Positions 1-11,399 of a stretch of 64,000 bases of DNA are shown in pieces; position 1 is the first letter of the stretch, and each line of letters starts with the position of its first letter. Source of the stretch: Pictodentalium vernedei (Eukaryota > Mollusca > Scaphopoda > Dentaliida > Dentaliidae); the NCBI GenBank assembly GCA_031216915.1, contig CM062296.1, positions 662,285,838-662,349,837 of the forward strand, written 5' to 3'. Below the pieces are notes generated by a model that had not been told where the DNA came from, did no database searches, and saw only the letters and a list, made by a program, of their open reading frames with translations. The position numbers and the translations under genes were made by a program.

Positions 1-332
1 AACTTCTTTTACTCGCGTAGAATTCACAGAGGATCAGTTTTGTAGTAAGGGTGTTTAAAAGAATGAAACTTAACCTATTTTAGACTGGATAAGGAGAGAT
101 GCCCCTTAAAAGCTTAAAATTTACATTTTCTGTGGATTTCGCTAACTGCTTGTTGGCGATTTTCAAGAACAATTGGACATTGGCAGGTCTTACAAAGTGC
201 ATAGATAGAATATTCCGCTAGTCGTTTGTTAATCCCGCTACAGGCTGCTAAACGTCAAAATTTTGATAAAATCGGCTGTTTTCGGGCAGCAAATGGGTAT
301 GTAATAGGTAAACATAACCTCTTTTATAGTGT
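1..332. other. Unassigned AT-rich flank
   Basis: No gene, repeat pair or structured element was recognised here. It ends at the 13-bp target-site duplication of the SINE that follows. Confidence 0.5.
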
Positions 333-755
333 TAAGGGTATTCAAGGGAGCGTGATGGCTCAGTGGTAGACTGTTGTACTTCTATGCTAGAGGTCCCGAG
401 TCCAATCCCTGTCCGGGACGACTCACGTTGTGTCCTTGGGCAAGGCACTTTAGCCCGGTTGCCGACATGGGGGCACGATGACGCCGTGTACTAAGGCATA
501 CTGCACGTCGATGGAACATATGTCTTCACCCTCTGTAACCCTGCTTGAGCGGAGCTTGAACAGAGTTAGAATGTTGAGGAGCTGACAGTTGCTCGTCGTT
601 GCTTGGTGGTTCTCTCCGTGTACTCCGGCTTCCTCCACCTATAAAACAGTAAACTGTCACGGTCACGATTAGCCATTGTGCATAAGTATGTGACCTTAAA
701 CACCAATAAATAAATAAATAAATAAATAAATAAATGAATAAATAAGGGTATTCAA
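333..755 (+). mobile_element. tRNA-derived SINE, full length, with target-site duplications
   Basis: The head has a box A-like TGGCTCAGTGG and a box B-like GGTCCCGAGTCCAATCC, as in RNA polymerase III promoters inherited from a tRNA. It is followed by a core with CTTGGGCAAGGCACTTTA, a conserved 3' part ending GACCTTAAACACCAATAAAT, and an (AAAT)n tail at about 707-742. The body (346-742) is flanked by a perfect 13-bp direct repeat, TAAGGGTATTCAA, at 333-345 and 743-755. This is the product of LINE-driven insertion. A second copy on the other strand at 25788-26143 shares both the head layout and the 3' end. I read the element as a non-coding retroposon, not a working tRNA gene. The partner LINE is unknown. 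Confidence 0.9.
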
Positions 756-1625
756 AAAGCCAAGCCTTAACCCTGTTTATAGGATTAAAGACAGACAGCC
801 CATGCGGTGTACGCTGCCTACATTACTTGTAAAATCGACACCCACACTAAATCTACTTCGAGGTGCAGTGTCGGACCCGACCACCTGACGGTTCTGACCT
901 CATTAGATAACACTCCTTCGTTGTATTTAGCAGCATGGATTTCCCCAAGAAGCAAAGACAAAAATACGTCTGCGGAAAATAATGGCAAATATTTTATTTA
1001 GTCTGTATTTTGTCCGTATAGAAAATGTCTCGCCCACATATACCTAAACATGATTCAATGATACAATTGGACATATTTCTCTCGTAAAACCTGAAAAAGA
1101 CTTGATTTATTTCATTTTAGGATTGCGCGTGTATATTCTTAGAAGATTCTCTGTGTGTTATTAATATACAGCGTCAGTCTTTGATCTCGTTTGGGACGAT
1201 CAGTGATTAACACCTTTTCGACAAGAGCCATCGAAATTGAAAATAAAAAAAAAATCAAATTTCACTAAAACCTTTTGCAGAATCGTGTTTTTCAGAAAAC
1301 TCTTTCGCGATTGCATGTGTCGTTTTCAAAATTCCGATCAGTAATCACGAAATTATAAATATGTTGTTGTCAATAACAAAATTGAAAGCATGTCCGTCAA
1401 ACTTGCATGACGTCAGAACTCGACTCGGGTGAAATACTGCAGTGATGCAGTGAAAGTTCGAGAGTAATAAACGCTGATATCGCAGTAGGCTTTAAACTGT
1501 CTATGGAATGGTCCTAAAATCATGTTTATATTTGCAGCTTTACTGCAAATAGGTTTCCCGTTGTTTCTTGTTGAAGTGTTGTTTCCGTCAAGGCCAAGTA
1601 CCATAGAAAATTTGGAACACCGAGC
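756..1625. other. Unassigned stretch
   Basis: Only short frames without recognisable motifs occur on either strand. No repeat partner in the window was noticed. Confidence 0.4.
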
Positions 1626-1850
1626 AGTGGGCCTGCCCCATGAACACCTGCCTGTTATTAAAATTAATTAGCGGGGACATCTGCCCCCCCCCCCCCCCCT
1701 TCCTGCTGTTTTTTTTTGCCTAGGACACCTGCCCCCTATTGTTTCTTTTACCTAGGCCACGTGCCCCCCCCCCCCCCCCTGCTGTTTTTCACCAACTACA
1801 CCTGCCCCCGTTTGTTTGCTAACGGGCCCCTCCCCATTGACCTTTCTATC
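1626..1850. repeat. C-rich low-complexity block
   Basis: Short units of the form 'cctgcccc...' with C runs up to about 19 bases recur three to four times, separated by T-rich spacers containing CCTAGG. It looks like slippage-driven repeat. No coding content is visible. Confidence 0.8.
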
Positions 1851-2061
1851 TTTAGAAGCACCCGGGCCGACGGGGAGAGGGCGTGGTTGTGAGCATGGCT
1901 AGATTTCGCTGAAGGAAGGTACCCTCAAATCTGGGTCGAAAGTGGCGAAAATGACAAAAGGCTACTTCAACGTATGGTAACGGTATAAACTTCAGACGAT
2001 CTGGGCGATGTACAGACGAAAGATCATACCTTGGAGCCGGTTAGGTAATTTGGCACAAAAA

Positions 2062-2845
2062 AACTCTGATTTTATGCTCAATCGCTGCTCTACAGTAGTC
2101 TACAATAGTGCCCAATTCCATTCCAAACTGATAGAGTCGGGACGAATAGTACTCTCACTTTCCACGTGATGCGTGGTGTTCTCCACGCGGTCTCGACACT
2201 TGCAACAGATGCCAAAATGTCGGCCAGGGTGCGTAGAACAAGTTCTGAAAATTAGAAGTTGCTGCCTTCGGCGGTCTGGACACGGTTCGTGTTTGTGAGA
2301 AGTGCAATTTTAATGTCAAATTGGCAAATTTTCGTTAATCGTTTACTGCCAAAACACCTACTCACCGCCGATTTCTTTTCACTGCAACTTCTTCCGATTA
2401 TCTAAGGTTTAAAGATAGTGTCAGGATACACCCCCCCCCCCCCCCCCCCCCCTGCACCGAAACCTGGGACTTTAAGCTCAATCGCAGCTCCACAGTCGTC
2501 TACAACACTGCCCATTTCCATTCTGAACTGATAGAGTCAGGACGAATAGTACTCACTCCTTCCAAGCGATGCGTGGTGTTTTCCAGGCGGCTCGGACGCT
2601 CCAAACAGATCCCAAAATGTCGGCCAGGGTTCGTAGAACAAGTTCTGCAAATTTCAAGTCGCTGCCTCCAGCGGTCTGGACACGGTTCGTGTATGTCAGA
2701 AGTGCTATTTTAATGTCCAATATGCAAATCTTCGTCAATCTTTTCCTGCCTGCCAGAAACCCAATCACCGCCAATTTCTTTTCATTTTAAACTTCTGACG
2801 ATTCTCTTAGGTTTAAAGGTTGTGTTGGGATCCCTGGGTGGCGGT
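2062..2845. repeat. Two-copy tandem duplication, about 0.39 kb per unit
   Basis: Unit 1 (about 2062-2455) and unit 2 (about 2470-2845) match along their length. Shared blocks include CTGATAGAGTC, GATGCGTGGTGTT, ATGTCGGCCAGGGT, GTAGAACAAGTTCTG and GGTCTGGACACGGTTCGTGT. A C run at 2431-2452 separates the units. A 73-codon frame in unit 2 is not kept in unit 1, so I do not call it a gene. Confidence 0.85.
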
Positions 2846-3590
2846 CTTAAAGAAGCAACTTCCATTTACAGAGAGGGAGGGGGGGGCTCTAATGGAGTCT
2901 GCGTCCATTCACGGCGTCTTTTTTTCGAACTGGCTTGAAAAAGGAAGGACCAAATTCAAACAGTTACCTCCTCTCTTCAAAACGCTATATCCCAACCAAT
3001 TCTAGGCAGATTTCCATGAACTTTTCACTCGTTGTTCATGGATAGTTGCGGCATCACTTTCCATGAAGAGCGGTACGAATTTCGCATTTCGTCACGTCGA
3101 ATTCGAAAAGAGCGCATGCGCATGAATTTCTCTGAAAACATCTTATAGATTTTAAGTAAAAATGGCCATTCGCACTTTTTGGTTTGAAATTGCAAGTTGC
3201 ATGAATAAATATGCCTGTTAGCACATGTTAACCCTCTACAATTGGCCAGACATCAATATTTTGGATACATTTGAGATAAAATTGACCATTTTCAAATAGA
3301 CAGAGCACTCAAAGGGTATGTGTCAAACAAACATAACTCCTTTTGTCGGTCATTAACTTGTGGGACGACGATATTGATATTAACCCACTCTACCATTAAT
3401 GATGGTTTTTACCTAAACAATTTTTTTATAAAACTGAGTCATTTAAGACTACTATAACCACCTTTCTCATAACATCAATGAAAGAACTTCAGTGAGACAG
3501 TTAAAAACAATTCATCAGACACTGTGGGGGCATGAAAAATCAAGGAATCTCATCGGGAAAAGCCATGATTCTCCAGAATCATAAAGTCTA
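2846..3590. other. Unassigned stretch with one NRF-1-like palindrome
   Basis: No coding region was recognised. GCGCATGCGCAT at 3112-3123 fits the NRF-1 consensus core. A sequence near 3231 (GTTAACCCTCTAC) weakly resembles the piggyBac-like MITE end seen elsewhere in the window, but I cannot support a full element. Confidence 0.4.
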
Positions 3591-4440
3591 GTTTGTCTTA
3601 AAACTGACCGAAATGCATAAAAAACAAAAACAAAAATTTCCGGATTTTGGTCCATTTTCGAAGTCCCACCCGGACCCAAAATTTTCGGTGTAAAAAAAAA
3701 AAAAATTCTTTTTGTCTTAGAATTGACAGAAACGCATAAAAAACACACAAAAAGAATTTCCGGATTTTGGTCCAAAATTTTCTAAAACCCACCCGGACCC
3801 CAAATTTTCAAGGTAAAAAAAAAAAAAAAAAAATTATTTTTGTCTTAAAATTGACAGAAACGCATAAAAAAACAAACAAAAAAAAAATTCCGGATTTTGA
3901 TCCAAAATTTTCTAAGTCCCACCCGGACCCCAAATTTTCAGGGGAAAAATTTTTTATTTTTTTTTGTCTTAAAATTGACAGAAACACATGAAAAAACAAA
4001 AAAAAAAAATTCTGGATTTTGGTCCAAAATTTTCTAAGTCCCACCCGGACCCCAAATTTTCAGGGGGAAAAAAAAAAAATTTTTTTTGTCTTAAAATTGA
4101 CAGAAATGCATAAAAAAACCCAAAAAATTTTTTCGGATTTTGGTCCAAAATTTTCCAAGTCCCACCCGGACCCCAAATTTTCAGGGGAAAATTTTTTTTT
4201 TTTTTTTTTTGTCTTAAAATTGACAGAAATGCATAAAAAACAAAAAATTCTGGATTTTGGTCCAAAATTTTCTTTTCTAAGTCCCACCCGGACCCCAAAT
4301 TTTCAGGGGAAAAATTTTTTTTTTTTTTTTTTGTCTAAAAATTGACCAAAACGCAGAAAAAACAAAAAAAAATTTTTTCGGATTTTGGTCCAAAATTTCT
4401 AAGTCCGCAACGGGACCCCAAATTTTCAGCCTAAATATGA
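3590..4440. repeat. AT-rich tandem array, unit about 123 bp, about 7 units
   Basis: Units start at about 3594, 3714, 3841, 3966, 4089, 4211 and 4332. Each begins GTCTTAAAATTGAC and carries GGATTTTGGTCCAAAAT and TCCCACCCGGACC, followed by long A or T runs. Frames across it translate to Phe/Lys-rich repeats on both strands and are repeat artefacts, not genes. The same unit recurs at 9040-9480 in HEF copy 2. Confidence 0.9.
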
Positions 4441-5420
4441 ACCTAGGGACTTGGCTTCAACAAACTTGAATCTCACCCCCCTAAGGATGCTGCATACCAA
4501 ATATCAAAAGATTCTTATTGCTAGATCTGAAGAAGATTTTTAAAAAATACTCCTCATACTGCACTAATTTAAACATTTGGGCTCCCATTGAGAGCCCAAA
4601 TATCAACCCAGGCAATTGATTTCAATAAACATGTGAAACAATCTTCCAAAGATGTTATATGTGAAATTTGAAAGCTTTTGGAGCAGTGGTTTGGGAGAAA
4701 AGTAGTCTTATATGTTTTTCCCATTACCCACAGTGTTAAAAAATGCTGACTCAGCACTTTTTCAAAGTCCCCAAAAAGTACCCCATGATAAAACCGATGG
4801 CAATTTTATTTGACCATTCCATTCTGTTGGTCCTAAGGAAGCTTCACAACAAATAAGAATACTCAGTGCCGTGCAGTTTTGGAGATATGGGCGTTTTAAT
4901 TTTTTTCTATTTTTAGCTTCTGCGGTCCCCATGGGGTGACGAGAAAAAATTTTTTGGCATAAATTAAGTACTTATGACCCAATAAGCCCTCATATCAAAT
5001 TTGGTCAAAATTTGCCTCTCGGTTTGGAAAATAGAAATTTTGGGAGGGGCAAATATTCTTTCCCCTCCCATTACGCAGCCAAGTATAGCCCCACAAACTT
5101 CTCTTGAACAAATCTGAGTCTACACCTCAAAAGGAAGCTGCACACCAAATATCAAGTCTCTGTTACTGCTGGTTCATGAGAAGAAGATTTTTTAAGATTT
5201 ATGCACACTTTTTGGGTGTGGCCCTACCCACGGCGAAGCAACTTGATTTGAACAAAATCAAATTGCGATGTCATAACAAACTATTATCTCAAATATCAAT
5301 TAAATTCGTTCAGCGGTTTGGGAGGAGAAGACGCAAACACCATGTTCACGGACGATGACGGACGACGGACGGTGAGTGATCACTATAGCTCTCCTGACTG
5401 AAAGTCAGGTGAGCTAAAAA
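3590..5420. mobile_element. Hairpin-ended family (HEF) element, copy 1, left end not recognised
   Basis: The right end is a hairpin, AGCTCTCCTGAC / GTCAGGTGAGCT, followed by AAAAA, preceded by a GACGGACGACGGACGG-like run. The interior (4440-5340) matches both halves of HEF copy 2 (9480-10102 and 17084-17456), including the stretch at 5029-5050 that is the uninterrupted version of the DIRS A insertion site. The left part holds a tandem array (3590-4440). The expected CAAGAGGCC start is not seen. Families of this look are common in mollusc and other marine invertebrate DNA. I cannot place it in a superfamily; a Helitron/Helentron-related or MITE origin is possible. Confidence 0.7.
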
Positions 5421-5475
5421 GTGGGGGATAATAATAAATTTTAATATTCACTGCATTGGGTAAAGGGTCAAGACC
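5421..5475. mobile_element. Right-end fragment of a piggyBac-like MITE
   Basis: GCATTGGGTAAAGGGT matches the right ends at 24772-24789 and 30280-30296, and the preceding AATAAATTTT also matches. It starts directly after HEF copy 1, so HEF may have inserted into this MITE. The left half was not identified with confidence. Confidence 0.55.
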
Positions 5476-5479
5476 CATT

Positions 5480-6410
5480 TATTGGAACAAGTTCCTGGTG
5501 TTTGTTCCAATGAGAGAGTCATAAGCTATGCAATAAAGACAGAAAATAAAAACTTTTAGTTATTTGTCTTGGGTAGGTAAAGGGACTTGTCTCTGATGAC
5601 TGTTAAATAGTTTCAGAAAATAAGCTTTTTGGAAAGAGTGAGGGAGATATCCGATAAAACAGTTTTTAGACTGACATGTATAGTCCACAGAGAAGATTAC
5701 CACTATAACACCTATTGAGTGGAGTTTCCACCCAGACAATACTCCTCAGAGAAGGCACAAAAAGCACAAGCAAGATTTCTGCTGATGGAGGTCTGGGTTC
5801 AACCAGAGACCGATGCACTGAAAGTTTGTGCTTCTTGCGGTTTTCCAAAATTTTGCTTGATTACATGAGTGGAAACTCCACTCTGTGGGAATTTAAACTG
5901 TAATCTACTCTACACCCACTGTACATCACAAGACCTGGAAAATTTGAGGAGAAGAATAATAAACAAACGTTCCTGGTGCTTGTTTCAATGAGAGGGTCAT
6001 AAGCTATGCAATAAAGACAAAAAATAAAAACTTTTAGTAATTTGTGTTTGTTGGTAAAGGGTCTTGTCTCTGATGGCTGAAAAATGGTTTCAGAAAATCA
6101 GCTTTTTGAAAAGAATGAGTGGGATATCAGATAAAACAGTTTGACATGTATTGTCCACAGAGAAGCTAACCACTAAAACACCCATGGAGTTGAGTTTCCA
6201 CCCAGACAATACTCCTCAGAGAAGGCACAAGAAGTACAAGCAAAGTTTCCACTGATGGAGTTCCGGGTTCAACTAGAGGCCCAGTGCATTGCAAGTTGGT
6301 GCTTCTTGTGGTTTTCTAAAATTATGATCAATTGCACAAATGGAAACTCGACTCCACTCTACACACACTGTACATTATAAGAGCTGGAAAATTTGAGAAG
6401 AAAAACATCT
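5480..6410. repeat. Two-copy tandem duplication, offset about 478 bp
   Basis: Unit 1 (about 5487-5930) and unit 2 (about 5965-6410) share CATAAGCTATGCAATAAAGAC, TCCACAGAGAAG, CACCCAGACAATACTCC and CACTGTACAT in the same order. Each unit also holds an internal inverted pair, GGAGTTTCCAC and GTGGAAACTC. No protein is supported. Confidence 0.85.
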
Positions 6411-6439
6411 CACAGACCTTTAACATAACATCCATAAAT

Positions 6440-7205
6440 GACTAGCGCTATTAAAAACAAAAGTGTCAATGGCACTGCAGCTCAACTTGTCCAAAAAGGG
6501 ATTCAACTAAATAGAAAGCTGTCCAGTAATGCCAAGTCATTCAATCAAGTTTCTACAGAAAAGACATCACACCAAAGCTATATATGAAATCTGAAAAAGA
6601 TCAGGTGAGGTATGTGGTCTGTTGGGTGTACTAATGAAATTGTTGCCATTTATATGCCATATGCCAAATCCAAGATGGTGGCTGGCAGCCATGTTTTTTC
6701 AACAAAATTCAGAAAAAGTTGATAGTTCCCATCTAGATATCACACCAAAGCTATAAATGAAATTTGAAAAAGATCGGGTGATAAATGTTCCCTGTAGTGT
6801 GTACTAATGGAATTGTTGACAATTTATGTGCCAAATCAAAGATGGCTGTTGATGACCACGTTTTTAAATGAAATTATTAAAACTTTGATAGCTCCCATCT
6901 ACACACCACACCAAAGCTACATATGAAATTCGAAAAAAGATTGTGTGAGAAATGCGGCCTGTAGGGTATGCCAATGGAATTGTAGACAATTTATATACCA
7001 AATCTAAGATGGCTGCTGGTGGCCATGTTTTTCAATGAAATTTGGATAGCTCCCATCTAGACATTGCCCCAAAGCCACATATGAAATTTGTAACTGATCA
7101 GGTGAGAGCTGTGGCCTGTAGGGTGTGCTAAAGGAATTGTGGACAGACAGAGGAACGTACGGACATACAGACGTACAACAAATTGCAAGCCATCCCAAAA
7201 GCTAT
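6440..7205. repeat. Dispersed element made of tandem units of about 165-175 bp
   Basis: It starts with GTCAATGGCACTGCAGCTCA and then holds about four units with CACACCAAAGCTA, GAAATTTGAAAAAGATC, CTGTAGGGTGTACTAATG and GATAGCTCCCATCTAGA. It closes with GGACAGACAGAGGAACGTAC. The same start and unit layout appear at 63447-64000, so this is a dispersed family with internal tandem units. No coding capacity is seen. Confidence 0.8.
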
Positions 7206-7214
7206 ACTTGATGT

Positions 7215-8755
7215 TGTCAAGTTAATAATAATAATAATTTATTTATATAGCGCTTTTCCCAGCGAAACGCTGCTCAAAAGCACTGAAAACATGGGTGTCA
7301 GTAACAATGGTATAAACAGCAGCCGAAGGCTGCTTGAAAGAGATGGGTTTTCAGAGCTTTCTTGAAGTTATCTGTATTTAGGGTTCTTCTAATGTTCTGA
7401 GGGAGGGCGTTCCAGAGTGAGGGAGCTGCGAAAGTGAACGATCTCTTCCCTGCCGTTGATCGAATTCGCGGTATGACAAGGAGATTCTCAGAAGCTGATC
7501 TGAGATTCCTCGACGGTGTGTGTACTTTGATGACCTGCTTAAGGTATTAAGGTAGATCAGTGCTTTATCGCTACGTAAGATGTTGTGTGTCACCGCCAGT
7601 ACCTTATACTTAATGCGAGACTCAACTGGCAGCCAATGCAGGGATTTCAGAATTGGTGTAATGTGGTCATATTTTTTCGCACCAGTAATGATCTTCGCTG
7701 CTGTGTTTTGAATACGTTGAAGTAGGTACATGGATTTCAGAGGAAAGCCGAAATAGATAGAGTTGCAATAGTCCAAGCGGGACAGAACCAAAGCCTGTAT
7801 AACAGTTTTCAGAATGTTTTGGTCAAGTAGCTTTTTGATTTTGTTGATGTTTCTTATTTGGAGGAAGCAGCTTTTGCTCACTTTTGTGATTTGGTTATGC
7901 AGATCAAAGCAATCATTAAAAGTGAAGCCGAGGTTTTGGGCAGTTTTACTTGGGCTAAGTGCGCTATCGCCTATTTTCAGGCAGTTAATTGGAACTTTGT
8001 CTAACTGATGTTTGGCGCCTAACTATACAAATTCTGTTTTATTATCATTTAATTTCAGAAAGTTTCTCCCCATCCACTGTCGAAGATCCTCAATGCATGC
8101 CTCCAGTGTTGTTAAGGAGTCATTCATATTGGAAAGATCAGCAGACAGATACAGCTGGGTATTGTCTGCGTACAAGTGAAGATTTACAGAGTGCTTCTTT
8201 ATGAGATCACCAAGCGGTAGGGTGTAAACTGTGAACAATAAGGGTCTGAATACTGAGCCTTGGGGGACACCGCAGTATTTTAGCTCGACGGGCTATGAGA
8301 GAGTATCGCATATTTTCACAGATTGCGTTCAGTCACTTAAGAAGGAACGTACCCACTCAAGGGTATTTTTTGAGTCGTTTTTCTAACCGCGACAAAAGAG
8401 TTTGGTGGTAAATCGTATCAAATGCAGCAGACAGATCGAGCAGCACGAATGATGTTAGCCTGCGATCGTCCATCGAATTCAACACATTGGAGCTGACATG
8501 AATTAAGGCTGTTTCAGTGCTCTGCCCGGGTCTGTATGCAGATTGAAATATTTCCAGATTGTTATTATCTGAAATATGCTGAATAATTCTTGAGGCAATA
8601 ACCTTTTCAAGACATTTGGACAGAAAAGGAAGGTTATTTTTAGAACGTTTACATCTAGGCTTGGTTTCTTCAGGGGTGGAATAACATGGGCATGCTTAAA
8701 TGCTGTTGGTACAGTTCCAAGAGCCAGAGATGAGCCAAAGATACTAAAAGCTAAA
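7215..8755 (-). pseudogene. Decayed L2-clade LINE, 5'-truncated
   Basis: On the minus strand the fragments read in order: a piece like GTVPTAFKHAHVIPPLKKP (8640-8730), an RT piece with [11 protein letters not shown] (about 8150-8185, the catalytic YADD appearing as YADN), and the C-terminal RLDYCNSIYFG...HWLPV piece (7590-7790). The 3' end is AGCGCTATATAAATAAA followed by (TTA)n near 7215-7250, which is typical of L2 LINEs. The frame is broken several times by shifts and stops, and the upstream endonuclease part is absent. HEF copy 2 begins at 8756, right at its upstream border. This is a dead copy. Confidence 0.88.
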
Positions 8756-9039
8756 CAAGAGGCCCCAGGGGGCCTGAGGGCGCTCACCTGACATGGTAGT
8801 CTAAATATCAAACCAGGGACTTGATTTGAATAAGCTGCATATGCTCCTCCTACGAAAAGCATATACCAACTAGATGAAGCAGTTGTGCCCACACAATACA
8901 CAGGATTTTTCCTTCTATTTTCAGTTCCTGCACTTTTACATCCCAAAATTGAGATAAATGCATAAAAACAGATTTTTTTTTATTTTTGGAAATTTTCGAA
9001 GTCCCAAACAAAATATTTTGAGCCTAAATTTTTTTTTCT

Positions 9040-9480
9040 TCTAAAATTGACCAAAACGCATAAAAAACAAAAAAACTAATTTCTGGATTTTGGTCCAAAA
9101 AAAAGTCCCACTCCCAAATTTTCAGTGTAAAAAAAAAAAAAATTTTCTCTTAAAATTGACCGAAACACATAAAAAACAAAAAAAAAAATTCCGGATTTTG
9201 GTCCAAAATTTTTCCAAATCCCACCCGGCCCCCAAATTTTCAATGTAAAAAAAAAAAAAAAATTTTGTCTTAAAATTGACCGAAATGCATAAAAAAACAA
9301 AAAAAAAACCAAAATTCTGGATTTTGGTCCAAAATTTTCCGAGGTCCCACCTGGACCCCAAATTTTCAGTGTAAAAAATTTTTTTTTTCGTCTTAAAATT
9401 GACCGAAACGAATAAAAAAAAAAAAAAAAAAAATTCTGGATTTTGGTCCAAATTTCAAAGTCCAGAACGGGACCTCAAAT
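9040..9480. repeat. AT-rich tandem array, about 4 units of 110-125 bp
   Basis: Units start near 9042, 9149, 9266 and 9391 and match those at 3590-4440 (AAAATTGACC, GGATTTTGGTCC, CCCAAATTTTCA). This shows the array belongs to the HEF element and is not an independent local satellite. Confidence 0.88.
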
Positions 9481-10102
9481 TTTCAGCCTAAATATGAACC
9501 CAGAGACTTGGCTTGAACAAACTTGAATCTCCCCCCCCCCCCCCCCTGTCCCCAAGGATGCTGCATACCAAATATCAAAAGATTCTGATTGGTAGATCTG
9601 AAGAAAAAGATTTTTGAAAAATATTCCTCATACTGCACTAATTTAAACATTTGGGCTCCCATAGAGGCCCAAATATGGACCCAGGGAATTGATTTCAATA
9701 AACATGTGAAACAATCTTCCAAAGATGTTATATGTGAAATTTGAAAGCTTTTGGAGCAGTGGTTTGGGAGAAAAGTAGTCTTATATGTTTTTCCCATTAC
9801 CCACAGTGTTAAAAAATGCTGACTCAGCACTTTTTCAAAGTCCCAGAAAAGCACCCCATGATAAAGCAGATAGCAATTTTTTTTGATCATTCCATTCTGT
9901 TGGTCCTAAGGAAGCTTCCTACCAAATAAGAATTCTCACTGCCGTGTAGTTTTGGAGATATGGCCGTTTCAATTTTTTTCTATTTTTAGCTCCTGCAGTT
10001 CCCATGGGGCGACGGGAAAAATCTTTTTGCATAAATTAAGTATTTATGACTCAATAAGCCCTCATATCAAATTTGGTCCAAATCTGCCTCTCGGTTTGGA
10101 AA

Positions 10103-10494
10103 GTTAAAAAATTTATAGTAATTTATATATTTTTTATACTTACCAATGACCCAGACATAGCTGGTGCTGACTCTTAAAAATCTAGGGCCAAACACAAATT
10201 TTGCCCCCCAATCCCCCAAATTTGCATCTAAAACCAAAGAAATCATGTCCTGAATGGCCCTCCATACTTCGCCTCTACTGCGCATGCACAGTGTCAAGGA
10301 CGTCCCGAAATTGGCGCCATTTATCATTCTTACAATCAGTGCCTGGTCAGCGCTATGTACTCAGCGGGGAGGTATGAGTTCCCAACTCCTGGGAGGGCCA
10401 TCCCCGTCTGGGTCATTGGTAAGTATAAAAAATATATAAATTACTATAAATTTTTTAACATTTTTATACTGTACCAATGACCCAGACATAGCTG
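10103..10494. repeat. DIRS A outer end, inverted terminal repeat and internal complementary region
   Basis: The outer end (10103-10156) starts with GTT then AAAAAATTTATAG and is followed by the terminal repeat that matches the other end in inverse (10142-10328 against 16884-17071). At 10406-10459 the first about 54 bases return in inverse. Immediately next, at 10460-10494, is the inverse of the far end (ATTTTTATACTGTACC). So this block joins both outer ends head to head, as DIRS internal complementary regions do. The family is thought to use it when making a circular DNA intermediate. Confidence 0.88.
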
Positions 10495-11399
10495 AATAGT
10501 AAAAAGGCTGGAGGGCCTAGGACATAGAGGAAAATCCAATAAGCTCAACTATATAAAATTGAGTCATCCCCTCGAGGAGAAAAGGAGTATTAGGCTTTAC
10601 ATGTATCTTTTTTATTTATGATAAATTAAAAAGACACAACACCCTCCATAATTGAGCATCATAACATTCATGTTCTCTAATAACATCCAGTATAATCCTT
10701 ATACTAATTATTTTTAAAGTAAGCCAATAAATAAAGTTAGTCCAGAGAATTGAGACTCTTTATACTCTTTTAAAAGTGTCCGAGGATTGTATATTAACGC
10801 CCGTTTGACACGTGACATATTCAAATGCTACACTTTAAAAATATGACATGAATGAATTTTTTAAACATTAACTTTTCACTTTAAAACCATCCCAGTAACA
10901 GCTCAGAATTACTGACTCCGGAGGAGGTATCCCCTTGTTTTCACTATAAACACAGGTGACCCAAGGGAACACCCTCCCCCCCCCCTTCCCCTTGCCCTGG
11001 GTCAAATAGCCCAGAGCGAAGAGGGCAGCAGGACGGAGTCACTGCCTGAACAGAAAGCCTACATAACTATAGTTGCAACTGTTTAGTGAACAACATTCTG
11101 AGCAGCAGATAATGGACCTAAACAAAGCAGGTCTCCAGAAATGGACTCAATATTTCTGAGATAAAAATTCGTGAATGTGGATGGCTGAGACCAATATGCA
11201 GCCTTCATTAAATCTATAATAGCAACACTATTTGCATAAGCCTAAGATGTAGAAAGAGCTGTTACTTAATGAGCCGAAATCTTACGCACAGACTGCTGAG
11301 TTGAAGATAGATTATCAAAAGCAGTACAGATAGTTAATTGAATCCATCTAGCAATAGAATGGACCATAATGTCCTTTCTATAAGGCATCAGAGACAGAA

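Noticed and set aside
352-430. Possible tRNA gene from box A and box B
   Set aside because: The promoter boxes are part of a SINE body with a 3' tail and target duplications; no cloverleaf could be drawn confidently.
3515-4345. Overlapping 60-110 codon frames on both strands rich in Phe, Lys, Pro and Asn
   Set aside because: They are translations of the AT-rich 123-bp tandem unit; the same happens at 9076-9451. Repeated on both strands and tied to unit length, so not genes.
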